Below the pieces are notes generated by a model. It was not told where the DNA came from. It worked only from the letters and a program-made list of their open reading frames with translations, and did not search any database. Position numbers and translations under genes: made by a program. 64,000 nt of DNA from Luteimonas cucumeris (GTDB lineage: Bacteria > Pseudomonadota > Gammaproteobacteria > Xanthomonadales > Xanthomonadaceae), in assembly GCF_007830035.1 (NCBI RefSeq), contig NZ_VLKN01000004.1, forward strand, positions 1 to 64,000. The letters run 5' to 3'. This document shows, piece by piece, positions 46,167 to 57,387 of the stretch. Positions within the stretch are counted from its first letter, which is position 1, and each line of letters begins with the position of its first letter.

Positions 46167-48368
46167 TCATATGAACACGGCGGGCGCCACGCTCACGCGA
46201 TTGCGGCCGGTGCGCTTGGCCGCATACAGCGCCTTGTCGGCGCGCTCGATGGTTTCATTGGGTTCATGTTCGTGCGGCCAGCGCGACGCGACGCCGACGC
46301 TCGCGGTCAGCTTGAGCGTCTGTCCGCTCCATTCCACCGGCAGGTTCTCGACCGCGGCACGGATGCGCTCGCCAAGCTGCCGCGCCGCGTCGGAAGTGGC
46401 GTCGACCGAGGCCACCAGGAACTCCTCGCCGCCGTAACGGCCCAGCAGGTCGTGCAGGCCGATCACGCCGCGCAGCGCGCCGGACACCCGGCGCAGGCAA
46501 TGATCGCCGGCCGCATGTCCATAGGTGTCGTTGATCGCCTTGAAGTTGTCCAGGTCGACGAACAGCACCGACAGCTCCTTGTTGTAGCGATGCGCCTCGC
46601 TGAAGCTGCGCGACAGCCACTGGTCCAGTGTGCGCCGGTTCAACGCGCCGGTCAGCGCATCCATTTCCGCGGAACGGCGCAGGCGAATGGAGGTATTGGC
46701 CTCGTCGATCGCCTGTACCGCCAGGCGGCCGAACTCGCTGGCCAGGGCCAGTTCGTCGGTGGTGAAACCATCGCCGCGCCCACGTTCCAGGATCATCACG
46801 CCCCATGCGGGCGCGTGCAGCGGCAACGGCACGATCGCCGGCACCGGCTTGCCCGTGGGCGGGGCGTCGGGCTCGTCGAGCGTCACCTGCATCGGCGCGC
46901 GCGTGCGGGCCAGGCTTTTCAGCATGTTCTGCCGCCGCGCAACGAGCTGCGCGTATTGCGGCTTGCGCTCGTTGGGCTCGGCGACCAGCAGGGTTTCGCT
47001 GTCGCTGCCGAAGATCGCCGCCGCCGCCGCATCCAGGTCGAGCATGCGCCGCAACTGGTCCAGCACGCGACGATAGGCCGTCCACTCCAGGTCGCCGGCC
47101 GCGAGCAGCTTCAACCGCGCCTGCAGGCCTTCGGCCAGGGCCAGGCGTGCGGCCTCGCGCGACGCACGCCGGTCCGAATCCTCATGCGCCAGGCGGGCGC
47201 GGTCACGCTGCGAACGGTAATCGCTGACCCGCGCCGCGAGGCCGATCGCCAGCGCCGCCGCGCAGGCCACCAGCACGACCTGGTATCCGCGCCGCGTCCA
47301 CCAGAAGTCGCCGACATAGCCTTGCGACAGCAGCTCGGCCACGACCGCGGCGATGCCGGTCAGCACGCACAGCAGCGCGATCGGCCGGGCCATCGCCACC
47401 CGGCGGCGCACCGCGTCGAAGGCGACGGCGATGCAGCCGAAGCTGACGGCAAGCCAGCCGGACAGCGACGCGGCCTGCAATGGCGCGCGCAAAGTTTCCA
47501 GCCCGAGCAGGGCCAGTGCGGCGATCGCCAGCAGGACCGTGCAGGCGATCCTGCCCAGCGCGGCCGCGCGCGGCGATGACCCGCGCAGGTCGGCGTAGCG
47601 CATCAATATCTGCAGCGCCGCCGCGCTGAACAGCATGGTCAGCGCGACCGCGCCCAGTTCGCGCCATGGTGCCAGCAGACGAAATCCCGGCAGCAGGTAC
47701 AGGTGGCCGTTGAGCGCGGCGACCATCAGCAATGCACTCAGTGCGAAGCCGAAGTACGCCAGAAACGCACGATCGTGCGCGGCGTGGAACAACGCCAGCA
47801 TCATCAGCGCCAGCATGAAAAGGCTGGCATAGACTGCCGCGGCCAGCGCGATGATGCGCTGCTCGATGCGGATCGCGGTGCTTTCGCGCATGACCAGCGG
47901 CCGCAGCACGCCACCGGTACCGGAACGCACGCGCAAATCGAGCGCGATCGCGTCCTGCCAGTGCTGCGGCAGCGTGAACACGAATACCGACGGGATCGCG
48001 CCTTCATCCGCATGCGGCGCGAAAAAGCGCCGCGTCGGGCTGTGCCATTGCGCGTTGCCGATATCGATCTCCTCGACCATGACGCGATGGAACAGCACCA
48101 CCCAGCGCTGTCCTTCGGCATCGGCCGGCGGCAGCTCGAATTCCATCCGCGCCTTCGACAGGACGCTGTGGCCGCCGCTCATCACGATGCCGTCGCCAGC
48201 CGTCGTCACCTGCGCCGCGTGGGCACCTGGCGCGGGCGATACCCGCACCGCGATGTCCTGTTCGGCGCTGAAGGATGCGGCCGCGACGCTGGCCGCGGAC
48301 ACCGCCGCCAGCAGCACCAGGCCGATGGCAAACAGCCATTCATGATTCAAGGGCCGCGTCGCGGTCAT
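46167..48368 (-). CDS. Diguanylate cyclase with 7TMR-DISM membrane sensor and GGDEF domain
   Basis: 733 residues from the ATG at 48368. Signal-anchored periplasmic sensor region (about 25-190, DISMED-like), seven membrane helices (about 195-390), a coiled segment, a GAF-like linker and a C-terminal GGDEF domain with RYGGEEF (646-650) and SVGVASR. Makes c-di-GMP. The RxxD inhibitory site expected before GGEEF reads GLHD, so product inhibition may be lost. Confidence 0.92.
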   Translation of the reverse strand: MTATRPLNHEWLFAIGLVLLAAVSAASVAAASFSAEQDIAVRVSPAPGAHAAQVTTAGDGIVMSGGHSVLSKARMEFELPPADAEGQRWVVLFHRVMVEEIDIGNAQWHSPTRRFFAPHADEGAIPSVFVFTLPQHWQDAIALDLRVRSGTGGVLRPLVMRESTAIRIEQRIIALAAAVYASLFMLALMMLALFHAAHDRAFLAYFGFALSALLMVAALNGHLYLLPGFRLLAPWRELGAVALTMLFSAAALQILMRYADLRGSSPRAAALGRIACTVLLAIAALALLGLETLRAPLQAASLSGWLAVSFGCIAVAFDAVRRRVAMARPIALLCVLTGIAAVVAELLSQGYVGDFWWTRRGYQVVLVACAAALAIGLAARVSDYRSQRDRARLAHEDSDRRASREAARLALAEGLQARLKLLAAGDLEWTAYRRVLDQLRRMLDLDAAAAAIFGSDSETLLVAEPNERKPQYAQLVARRQNMLKSLARTRAPMQVTLDEPDAPPTGKPVPAIVPLPLHAPAWGVMILERGRGDGFTTDELALASEFGRLAVQAIDEANTSIRLRRSAEMDALTGALNRRTLDQWLSRSFSEAHRYNKELSVLFVDLDNFKAINDTYGHAAGDHCLRRVSGALRGVIGLHDLLGRYGGEEFLVASVDATSDAARQLGERIRAAVENLPVEWSGQTLKLTASVGVASRWPHEHEPNETIERADKALYAAKRTGRNRVSVAPAVFI

Positions 48369-48612
48369 GGCCGCGCGCCCTGTCCTGGCCCGACATGCGG
48401 CGTCCCGGCGACCGACGGCCGCCGACGCCTGCGCGCGTTTCGATGTTGCCCGGCTCCAAACACCACCTGCATGGTGGCGCCCCCCTGTGATTCCGGCGTT
48501 GGCCAGCGGACTGCCTGGTCGAGCCAACACCTACGCAAGAATCGGGCCCAGCTTCGGCGACTAACCGAACCGGGGCCGTTAGACTGTTGCCCCGCCCTCG
48601 CCCCTTGCCTCC

Positions 48613-50391
<1,779 letters not shown>

Positions 50392-50567
50392 CTGGAGAAG
50401 TGGAAAATCCCGCTTGATGCGGGCGACATCGCGCCGGCTGTCCCGCTCTGCTCTGCATCGATCAAGTGATGACCAGCAGGTTCGAAACGCTTCAGTCGGC
50501 GGCCGCGCGTTAAGATCGAATCCCCGATCACGTCAACGTCCACCTGTCCATCTGTCCGAGGTGCGCC

Positions 50568-50996
50568 GTGCACAGAATCGTTCCGCTCCTGTCCTCCCTG
50601 ATCCTGTCGATGGCATTGCTGGCTGCCTGCGCCGCGCCGGCGAATTCCAACACGCCGCCACCACCGCAGGCATCCGACACCTCCGCCACGCCGGCCGACC
50701 CGTCATCGGCACGGAGCGGATCGCCGCCGCAACTCGACTACAGCTGCAGTTCGAACGCAGATTGCGCGGTGAAGAATGTCGGCAACTGCTGCGGTGCGAT
50801 GCCGGCCTGCGTCAACAAGGACAGCCCGACCGATCCGGCTGCCGTGAGCGCGCAATGCGCCAGGCGCGGCATGATGGGCGTGTGCGGTTTCCGTGAGATC
50901 AGCGCCTGCCAGTGCAGCAACGGACGTTGCGAGGAAGCCGCCGGCTCCGGCCAACTCCTGCGCAAGCCGGCGCGACCATCGGTACCGGTGCGCTGA
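50568..50996 (+). CDS. Cys-rich predicted lipoprotein
   Basis: 142 residues from a GTG at 50568 (GAGGTG upstream). Lipoprotein signal with lipobox LLAAC (Cys21). A Thr/Pro/Ser-rich linker follows, then about ten Cys in short motifs (CSSNADC, NCCGAMPAC, CGFREISACQCSNGRC), suggesting a disulfide-rich domain. Function unknown. Its stop overlaps the deaminase start (TGATG). Confidence 0.7.
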   Translation: MHRIVPLLSSLILSMALLAACAAPANSNTPPPPQASDTSATPADPSSARSGSPPQLDYSCSSNADCAVKNVGNCCGAMPACVNKDSPTDPAAVSAQCARRGMMGVCGFREISACQCSNGRCEEAAGSGQLLRKPARPSVPVR

Positions 50997-51571
50997 TGCT
51001 GTACGCACAGGTCCATCTCACCCTTCCGGCCTGGGTGCACGACGCAGTGGACACCGGCCGCGCATACGTCGGTGACTCCGACAAGGTCGCGCTCGCCGTC
51101 GAACTGTCGCGCCTCAACATCGACGCGGCCACCGGCGGGCCGTTCGGCGCCGTGGTATTCGGCCCCGGCGATCGCGTCGTCGCGGCCGGCGTCAATGTGG
51201 TGCTGCCGCAGAGCACGTCGCTGGCGCATGCCGAGAACATGGCCTACATGCTCGCCCAGCAGCGCCTGCAGCGCGCGCGCCTCAACCAGGACGAGGCCGG
51301 CGTGCACGACGGTCCGTACACGTTGGCCACCTCCTCGCAACCGTGCTGCCAGTGCTATGGCGCCACAATCTGGGCCGGCATCGACCGACTGCTGATCGGT
51401 GCGCGCAGCAACGATGTGATGGCATTGACCGAATTCGACGAAGGCCCATTGCCGGCCGACTGGATCGGTGAATTGAACGCGCGCGGTATCGAAGTGGTCC
51501 GCGACCTGGAGCGCGACGCCGCGTGCGAAGTGCTGCGCGCCTATGGCCGAACCGGTGGCAGGCGCTACTGA
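50996..51571 (+). CDS. Cytidine/deoxycytidylate deaminase-family nucleoside deaminase
   Basis: 191 residues. Zinc-dependent deaminase: HAE (78-80) and PCCQC (116-120) supply the ligands. Resembles guanine or tRNA-adenosine deaminases in size. Start ATG overlaps the lipoprotein stop. Confidence 0.85.
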   Translation: MLYAQVHLTLPAWVHDAVDTGRAYVGDSDKVALAVELSRLNIDAATGGPFGAVVFGPGDRVVAAGVNVVLPQSTSLAHAENMAYMLAQQRLQRARLNQDEAGVHDGPYTLATSSQPCCQCYGATIWAGIDRLLIGARSNDVMALTEFDEGPLPADWIGELNARGIEVVRDLERDAACEVLRAYGRTGGRRY

Positions 51572-51617
51572 TGCACTCGCCCTCACCGCAAGCTATCGCC
51601 GCCACCCCACATTGCCT

Positions 51618-52706
51618 GTGAGCGGCCTGCTCTGCTACTGCCGCGCCGGCTTCGAACCCGAGCTCGCCGCGGAACTGACCGACCGTGCCGCCCACGCCGG
51701 TCACGCCGGCTATGCGCGCACGGTGCGCGGCAGCGGTTACGTGGTCTTCGCCGACGACGATGCGCAGGCGCTGTCGCGGGCCTTGCCCTGGCACGACCTG
51801 ATCTTCGCCCGACAGAAGCTGCAGCTGATCGCCGAACTGCGCGACCTCGATCCGAGCGACCGCATCGCGCCGATGTTGGCCGCGCTGCTTCCGGAGCCTG
51901 CGGCAGGCGCAGCAACTCCGACATCGCCAGCCGCAACGCGATTTGGCGACCTGGTGGTCGAACACCCCGACAGCGACGAAGCCAAGCCGCTGTCCGGACT
52001 TGCGCGCAGCTTCGGCAATGCGCTGCGCCCGGCATTGCGCAAGACCGGCCTGCTCAGCGCCAGCGCACGCAACGACTTGCCGCGCCTGCATGTCTGTTTC
52101 GTCGCCGGAGATCATGCCTTTCTGGCCCGCGGCGAACTGCGTGACAGTTCGCCGTGGCCGCTGGGCATCCCGCGCCTGCGCACGCACGCGGACGCGCCCT
52201 CGCGCTCGGCACTGAAGCTGGAGGAAGCGCTGCTCTGCCTGCTCGACAACGACGACAGGCAGCGCCTGCTGAAGCCGGGCATGCGCGCCGCCGATCTCGG
52301 CGCCGCGCCGGGTGGGTGGACCTGGGTTCTGATGCGCAACGGCCTGCACGTCACCGCGATCGACAATGGACCGCTGCGCCCGCACCTGTTCGACAGCGGT
52401 CGGGTCGAACACCTGCGCGCCGATGGTTTCGCCTGGCAACCGCCGCAGCCGCTGGACTGGATGGTATGCGACATGGTCGAACAGCCGCGACGCGTCGCTG
52501 GACGCATGGCGGAGTGGTTCCGTGAAGGGTGGTGCCGCCACGCGATCTTCAACCTGAAACTGCCGATGAAGAAACGTTGGCAGGAAACCACCTTGTGCCT
52601 GCAGGAATTCGCGACGCAGGCGCAGCGTCCGTTGCTGGTCCGCGCACGCCAGCTGTATCACGACCGCGAGGAGATCACCGTGTTCGCCTCGCGTGGCGGC
52701 GTTTGA
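51618..52706 (+). CDS. rlmM: 23S rRNA 2'-O-ribose methyltransferase RlmM
   Basis: 362 residues from the GTG at 51618, where VSGLLCYCRAGFEPELAAEL begins as in relatives; an ATG at 51543 overlapping the deaminase would add 25 untypical residues. N-terminal THUMP-like RNA-binding part, then SAM domain with AADLGAAPGGWTWVLMRNG and the K-D-K-E catalytic region (LDWMVCDMVEQP; IFNLKLPMKKRW). Methylates C2498 of 23S rRNA. An internal Pro/Ala insert (about 90-110) is unusual. Confidence 0.9.
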   Translation: MSGLLCYCRAGFEPELAAELTDRAAHAGHAGYARTVRGSGYVVFADDDAQALSRALPWHDLIFARQKLQLIAELRDLDPSDRIAPMLAALLPEPAAGAATPTSPAATRFGDLVVEHPDSDEAKPLSGLARSFGNALRPALRKTGLLSASARNDLPRLHVCFVAGDHAFLARGELRDSSPWPLGIPRLRTHADAPSRSALKLEEALLCLLDNDDRQRLLKPGMRAADLGAAPGGWTWVLMRNGLHVTAIDNGPLRPHLFDSGRVEHLRADGFAWQPPQPLDWMVCDMVEQPRRVAGRMAEWFREGWCRHAIFNLKLPMKKRWQETTLCLQEFATQAQRPLLVRARQLYHDREEITVFASRGGV

Positions 52707-52853
52707 GCGCGCAATGTCGTTGGCGGAATCGTCCTGCACAGCGTATGCCACGGAGAGGCGGCGCATCTCGACTCCGGGATTGGTTCTACAATCAATCGCC
52801 GGTTATCGGATCGGGCACGGTCCGGCAACCACCCGCTGCAGGGATCTGAAGTC

Positions 52854-53189
52854 ATGGCCGCCACCTGGATCACCATCGCCGCGCCTTACGTCCCGGAAAT
52901 CATCCGGGCCGCGCGCCCGCTTTTTACCCGCACCCCGCCTGTCGACAACACGCACCAGGTACGCCTGGACGTGGTCATCGCGCAGATCGCCGAGCTGCAG
53001 AACGCAGCCGACCAGAACGCCGACTCCATCCGCAAGCTCGCTACCGACATGCAGAAGACACTGGAAGTCCTGCAGCTGGGTTCCGAGCGCCTGCAGAAAT
53101 CGCAGCTCGCCGCCCACCGGCTCGCCATGATCGCCTGCACCGCCGCCGCGCTCGCGTTCGCCCTTGCCGCCTATGCCCTTGCCACCTGA
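52854..53189 (+). CDS. Small protein with coiled coil and C-terminal membrane helix
   Basis: 111 residues. Central helix with heptads (IAQIAELQNAADQNADSIRKLATDMQKTLEVL) and one C-terminal membrane helix (MIACTAAALAFALAAYALA). No recognised family. It precedes the SMP-30-like gene by 9 bases, perhaps co-transcribed. Confidence 0.65.
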   Translation: MAATWITIAAPYVPEIIRAARPLFTRTPPVDNTHQVRLDVVIAQIAELQNAADQNADSIRKLATDMQKTLEVLQLGSERLQKSQLAAHRLAMIACTAAALAFALAAYALAT

Positions 53190-53198
53190 GCAGGCACC

Positions 53199-54110
53199 GT
53201 GTCCCGGCCGCTGACCGCGCTGATCGCATTCCTTGCGCCCGGCCCGATGGGTGCGCAGGCGCCACAGTCCGCCGACGAATTGTTCGTGGCGCGCGATTAC
53301 GTCGCCGACCACGTTTTCACCCAGGGCATCGAAGGTCCGGCGATGGGACCCGATGATCACCTGTACGTGGTCAACTTCGCCCGCGAAGGCACCATCGGCC
53401 GCGTGCGCACGGGTGAGGACGGTCGGGGCGTCGCCGAACTGTTCGTCGAACTGCCCGAGGGCAGCACCGGCAACGGCATCCGCTTCGACCGCCGGGGCGC
53501 GATGTATGTCGCCGACTACAGCGGCCACAACATCCTTCGCATCGATCTGCAGGACAGGAAGATCGAACGATTCGCGCACCAGCCGGCGATGCACCAGCCC
53601 AACGACATCGCCATCACGGCCAATGGTTCGCTTTACGCCAGCGACCCGGACTGGAAAAACAGCAGCGGACAGCTTTGGCGCATCGACCGCGACGGCAGCA
53701 CGCACCTGCTTGAAAGCGGGATGGGCACCAGCAACGGCGTCGAAGTCAGCCCCGACGGCAGGCACCTGTACGTCAACGAAAGCGTGCAGCGCAAGGTCTG
53801 GCGCTACGACCTGCAAGCCGACGGCAGCGTCGCCAACAAGCGGTTGTTGATCCAGTTCCCCGAGCATGGCCTGGACGGCATGCGCAGCGACGACGCCGGC
53901 AATCTCCATATCGCCCGCTACGGCGCAGGCGTGGTGGCGGTGGTGTCGCCACAGGGCGAACTGCTGCGCGAGGTGAAACTCAAGGGCCACAAGCCGACCA
54001 ACGTCGCCTTCGGCGGCGCCGATGGCCGCAGCGTGTACGTGACCCTGCAGGATCGCGGCGCGATCGAGGTTTTTCGCGCCGAGCACCGGGGGCGTGAGTA
54101 CGGCCGCTGA
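53199..54110 (+). CDS. SMP-30/gluconolactonase-like beta-propeller protein
   Basis: 303 residues from a GTG at 53199 immediately after the small protein. Possible signal peptide (LTALIAFLAPGPMGAQA). Six-bladed propeller with EGPAMGPDDHLYVVNF, QPNDIAITANGSLYASD and TSNGVEVSPDGRHLYVNES repeats and the Glu/Asn/Asp metal-site positions in those segments. Lactonase or hydrolase; substrate unknown. Confidence 0.88.
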   Translation: MSRPLTALIAFLAPGPMGAQAPQSADELFVARDYVADHVFTQGIEGPAMGPDDHLYVVNFAREGTIGRVRTGEDGRGVAELFVELPEGSTGNGIRFDRRGAMYVADYSGHNILRIDLQDRKIERFAHQPAMHQPNDIAITANGSLYASDPDWKNSSGQLWRIDRDGSTHLLESGMGTSNGVEVSPDGRHLYVNESVQRKVWRYDLQADGSVANKRLLIQFPEHGLDGMRSDDAGNLHIARYGAGVVAVVSPQGELLREVKLKGHKPTNVAFGGADGRSVYVTLQDRGAIEVFRAEHRGREYGR

Positions 54111-54212
54111 GCACGATATCAGGCGCCCTGCAACAACAGCCTTCGTGCTTCTCACGGTCTGTCGTCGAAAGCAAAGCCGCTCGGCGGAGATCGACCACCG
54201 GTTGCAGCATCC

Positions 54213-54268
54213 GTAGCGTGCGCTGTGCGCGCGAGAGAGTTCCCATACGTGCGCACAGCGCACGCTAC
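54213..54268. repeat. Inverted pair of GTAG-headed palindromes (REPIN-like)
   Basis: Left copy from 54213 (GTAG, CGTGCGC, TGT, GCGCGCG) and inverted right copy ending at 54268 (CGTGCGC...GCGCACG read from the minus strand). Same core as the 36099 pair, with a shorter gap. Confidence 0.75.
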
Positions 54269-54307
54269 TTACTTCAGGCGACTCAGAACTACCGCATGCG
54301 GCAATGA

Positions 54308-55486
54308 CTAGACACCCGCCGCGCGCTTCCACAGCCCATGGGTCACTGGAAGCAGCCTGCCTGCCAGCCCGAGCAGCGGTCCGCGCAGCAGGGTGGCGGC
54401 GACGCCATCGCTGGAGAACACACGGTTGATGCCATCGAAGGCATAGGCTGCCATCGCGTTGTCGCTGCGGCGCGTGCGCGCCCAGCGCGCGAGGCGTTGC
54501 GGCGAGGCGTAATCGGCGCGGCGTGCGCGCGCCGCGCGGATGGAATCGACCAGTGCCGTCACGTCGCGCAAGCCCAGGTTCACCCCCTGCCCGGCCAGTG
54601 GATGCACCACGTGCGCGGCATCGCCGATCACCACGACACGCCCGCTGACGTAGTCGCGCGCCAGCTGGCGGCGCAACGGAAACGCGGCACGCTTCGACAT
54701 CACGCGCGTAGGGCCGAGCCTCATCTCGAAAGCCGTAGCCAATTCGCGATCGAAAGCCTCGTCGTCCAACGCCATCACGCGGGTGGCATCGTCTTCCGGT
54801 AGCGTCCACACGATCGAACTGGAGCCGTCGGCGCAGGGCAGGAATGCCAGCGGACCGGAAGGCAGGAAGCGCTGCCACGCGGTCTGCTGGTGCGGAAGTC
54901 CGGTCTCGACATAGGCCACCACGCCGCGTTGCGCGTAATCGTGCGCATCGACTTCCATGCCCGCCAGCTCGCGCACGCTGGATCCGGCACCATCGGCGGC
55001 AATCACCAGGTTCGCTTCGAGGCGGCTGCCGTCGTCCAGGCGCAGGCGCACGCCATCGTCCAACGGTTCCAGCGCCTCGACCTTGGACGGACAACGCAGC
55101 TGCACGCCCGCGGCAGGCAGCGCTGCCCACAAGCGGTCGACCAGCAAGCCGTGCTCGATGATCCAGCCGAGCTCGTCGCGGCCGAAGGCATCGGCATCGA
55201 ACTGCAATTCGCCGCCGCCGGCCGCGTCCCAGACGCACATGCGGCGGTAAGACTGCACGCGCGCATCCACCACTGAGGTCCACACGCCACAGTGCTGCAG
55301 CAATGCGGCATTGTCCGGCGCGAACGCGTAGACGCGCAGGTCGGGCCGATCCGCCCGCCACGGCGGCGGCGCATGCGCTTCGACCAGCGCGACCTCGAGG
55401 CCAAGTTTCGACAGCGCCAGCGCGCAAGCCGCGCCGACCACGCCGCCACCGACGACGGCGATGTCCAGGCGATTGCGGTGTCTCAT
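54308..55486 (-). CDS. UbiH/UbiF-family FAD monooxygenase
   Basis: 392 residues from the ATG at 55486 (overlapping the upstream UbiH-like stop, ATGA). FAD-binding GGGVVGAACALALSKLG, ADGAGSSVR and the C-terminal GDAAHVVHPLAGQGVNLGLRD are complete. Ring hydroxylase of ubiquinone synthesis; which position it modifies is not clear (UbiF-, UbiM- or Coq6-like). Confidence 0.9.
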   Translation of the reverse strand: MRHRNRLDIAVVGGGVVGAACALALSKLGLEVALVEAHAPPPWRADRPDLRVYAFAPDNAALLQHCGVWTSVVDARVQSYRRMCVWDAAGGGELQFDADAFGRDELGWIIEHGLLVDRLWAALPAAGVQLRCPSKVEALEPLDDGVRLRLDDGSRLEANLVIAADGAGSSVRELAGMEVDAHDYAQRGVVAYVETGLPHQQTAWQRFLPSGPLAFLPCADGSSSIVWTLPEDDATRVMALDDEAFDRELATAFEMRLGPTRVMSKRAAFPLRRQLARDYVSGRVVVIGDAAHVVHPLAGQGVNLGLRDVTALVDSIRAARARRADYASPQRLARWARTRRSDNAMAAYAFDGINRVFSSDGVAATLLRGPLLGLAGRLLPVTHGLWKRAAGV

Positions 55487-56697
55487 CGGCACAGCCTCGG
55501 CACGTCGCCACGGAACCCCATCGCACCACCGACCAGCATGCCCTGCATTGACGGCACGCGATCCAGCGCCAGCAAGCCGAGGCTGCGCAGCGGCCGCAGC
55601 AGCGGCGACGTGTTCGCCGTCAGGCGTGCCAGTCCGTCGGAGAAACCCAGCGTGCGCTCGCGGTCCTCGCGTCGGCGCGCGACATACGCGGCAAGCAATT
55701 CGTCTGCGCCGGGATCGGCAGCGATTTTCGTCGACAAGCGCGACTCGATCAGTTCGGCCAGCGTCAGCGCATCGCGCAGGCCAAGGTTGAAGCCCTGCGC
55801 GCCGATCGGATGCAGGGTCTGCGCGGCATTGCCGACCAGCACCGCGCGCGGCGCCACCAGCGCATCGGCAACCGCGCCGATCGCCGGATACAGGCTGCGT
55901 GGTCCGCTGTCGAGGAAACGGCCGACACGCCAGCCGAAGGCCTGCTGCACGCGCTCCCGCCAGGCTTCGTCGTCCAGTGCGGCAACGGCATCGGCGTGTT
56001 CGCGCGCGACCGCATGCACCACGCCGAAGTGGCGATCGCCGCGCGGCAACAATGCGGTCGGGCCATCGTCGCCGAGCCGCTCGTAGGCAGTCCCGTCCGG
56101 TGCGCGCTCGGCACGCATGCGCGCGACGAACAGGGTCTGCGCGTAATCGCGTTCCTCGCTGCCGATGCCAAGCGCGGCGCGTACGCCGCTGCGCGTGCCG
56201 TCAGCCGCGACCACCAGCCGCGCGTCAATCACGCGTTCTCCGTCGTCATCGACAATGCGTACGCGCCTCGTCTCACCAGTGTCGTCGTCGAAACCAACGA
56301 AACGCGCGGGCCGGTAACGGGTGAAACGGGTCAGTTCGCCCAGCCGCGATTCCAGCGCAGCGCCGAAATCGCTGGCGACCACCACCTGACCGAAGGCGTC
56401 GCGACCGTAGTCGGCGGCGGCCAGGCGGATGCGGCCGAGATCGCCGCGGCGGCTGACATGGATGCGCCGGATCGGCCCGGTCGCGTGTGCGAGTTTCTGC
56501 ATCACCCCGAGCGCGGTCAGCGCATGGACGGTCGCCGCGGCGAAGCTGAGATTGCGCTGGTCGAACACCGCTGGCAGCGCGCCGGCGGGTGTGGCCTCGA
56601 CCAGTCCCGTATCGACGCCGAGCCGGTCCAGGGCGATGGCCAGGCTGGCGCCGACCAGGCCGCCGCCCACGATGACAACGTCGTGTTCTGCCTTCAT
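55483..56697 (-). CDS. ubiH: UbiH-family FAD monooxygenase (2-octaprenyl-6-methoxyphenol hydroxylase-like)
   Basis: 404 residues from the ATG at 56697. Rossmann GGGLVGASLAIALDRLG, AADGTRSGVR and GNAAQTLHPIGAQGFNLGLRD (NAAQTLHP is typical of UbiH). Operon with the second hydroxylase. Acts late in ubiquinone synthesis. Confidence 0.9.
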   Translation of the reverse strand: MKAEHDVVIVGGGLVGASLAIALDRLGVDTGLVEATPAGALPAVFDQRNLSFAAATVHALTALGVMQKLAHATGPIRRIHVSRRGDLGRIRLAAADYGRDAFGQVVVASDFGAALESRLGELTRFTRYRPARFVGFDDDTGETRRVRIVDDDGERVIDARLVVAADGTRSGVRAALGIGSEERDYAQTLFVARMRAERAPDGTAYERLGDDGPTALLPRGDRHFGVVHAVAREHADAVAALDDEAWRERVQQAFGWRVGRFLDSGPRSLYPAIGAVADALVAPRAVLVGNAAQTLHPIGAQGFNLGLRDALTLAELIESRLSTKIAADPGADELLAAYVARRREDRERTLGFSDGLARLTANTSPLLRPLRSLGLLALDRVPSMQGMLVGGAMGFRGDVPRLCR

Positions 56698-56778
56698 CAC
56701 GCCATGATAAGGCCGCGGCCGGGCCAGTTCGCTAGAATGTGGTCTGTCCTGCATGCCGTGTCCGGAGTTTCCAGCGCC

Positions 56779-57378
56779 ATGAACACCACCCTGCAACGCG
56801 CCATCGTCCTGTCCCTGCTGATGTTGCTGATGACCGCGACCCGGACCCACTACTTCACCCACTTCACACCGGTACCCGACGCTTCGTGGGCCGTATTCTT
56901 CATCGGCGGCTTCTACCTGCGTGCGTGGACACGCTGGGCGTTTCCGCTGCTGATGGCGCTGGCGGTGACGGTCGACTGGTTCGTGATCAGCGGCCAGGGC
57001 ATCAGTTTCTGGAGCCACTACTGCGTGTCGCCGGCGTACTGGTTCCTGATCCCCGCGCACCTGGCGATGTGGATGGGCGGCCTGTGGCTGCGCCGCCATT
57101 ACACGGGCGCAAGCCTGCCCGCGCTGGGCCGGCTGGCCGCGAGCCTGCTGGTCGCCACCACGCTGTGCCATCTGCTGGCACAGGGCAGCTTCTACTGGAT
57201 CAGCAGCAGCGTGGCCGAGCCGACCCTGGCCGGCTGGTGGAAGAACTACAGCGACTGGTTCCCACTCTACCTGGGCAGCACCGCCATGTTCGTCGCCGTG
57301 GCCGCCATCGCGCAGGTCGCCAGCGAGCAGGTCGCGAAACACGCGCAAGGTGCGGCGCAGGATCGCCGGCAGCACTGA
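56779..57378 (+). CDS. Six-helix membrane protein next to the cobalamin adenosyltransferase gene
   Basis: 199 residues from the ATG at 56779. About five to six helices (AIVLSLLMLLMTATRTHYFTH; WAVFFIGGFYL; FPLLMALAVTVDWFVI; YWFLIPAHLAMWMGGLWL; LYLGSTAMFVAVAAIAQV). It resembles substrate-binding (S) components of vitamin carriers in size and layout. It lies 9 bases before the PduO-type gene, so a role in cobalamin uptake is a plausible inference; I do not recognise the family securely. Confidence 0.7.
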   Translation: MNTTLQRAIVLSLLMLLMTATRTHYFTHFTPVPDASWAVFFIGGFYLRAWTRWAFPLLMALAVTVDWFVISGQGISFWSHYCVSPAYWFLIPAHLAMWMGGLWLRRHYTGASLPALGRLAASLLVATTLCHLLAQGSFYWISSSVAEPTLAGWWKNYSDWFPLYLGSTAMFVAVAAIAQVASEQVAKHAQGAAQDRRQH

Positions 57379-57387
57379 CCGAACGCC

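Noticed and set aside
54308-56697. The two Ubi-type monooxygenases as a recent tandem duplication
   Set aside because: They share only the family motifs; the sequences differ too much elsewhere. The pair is a normal arrangement.
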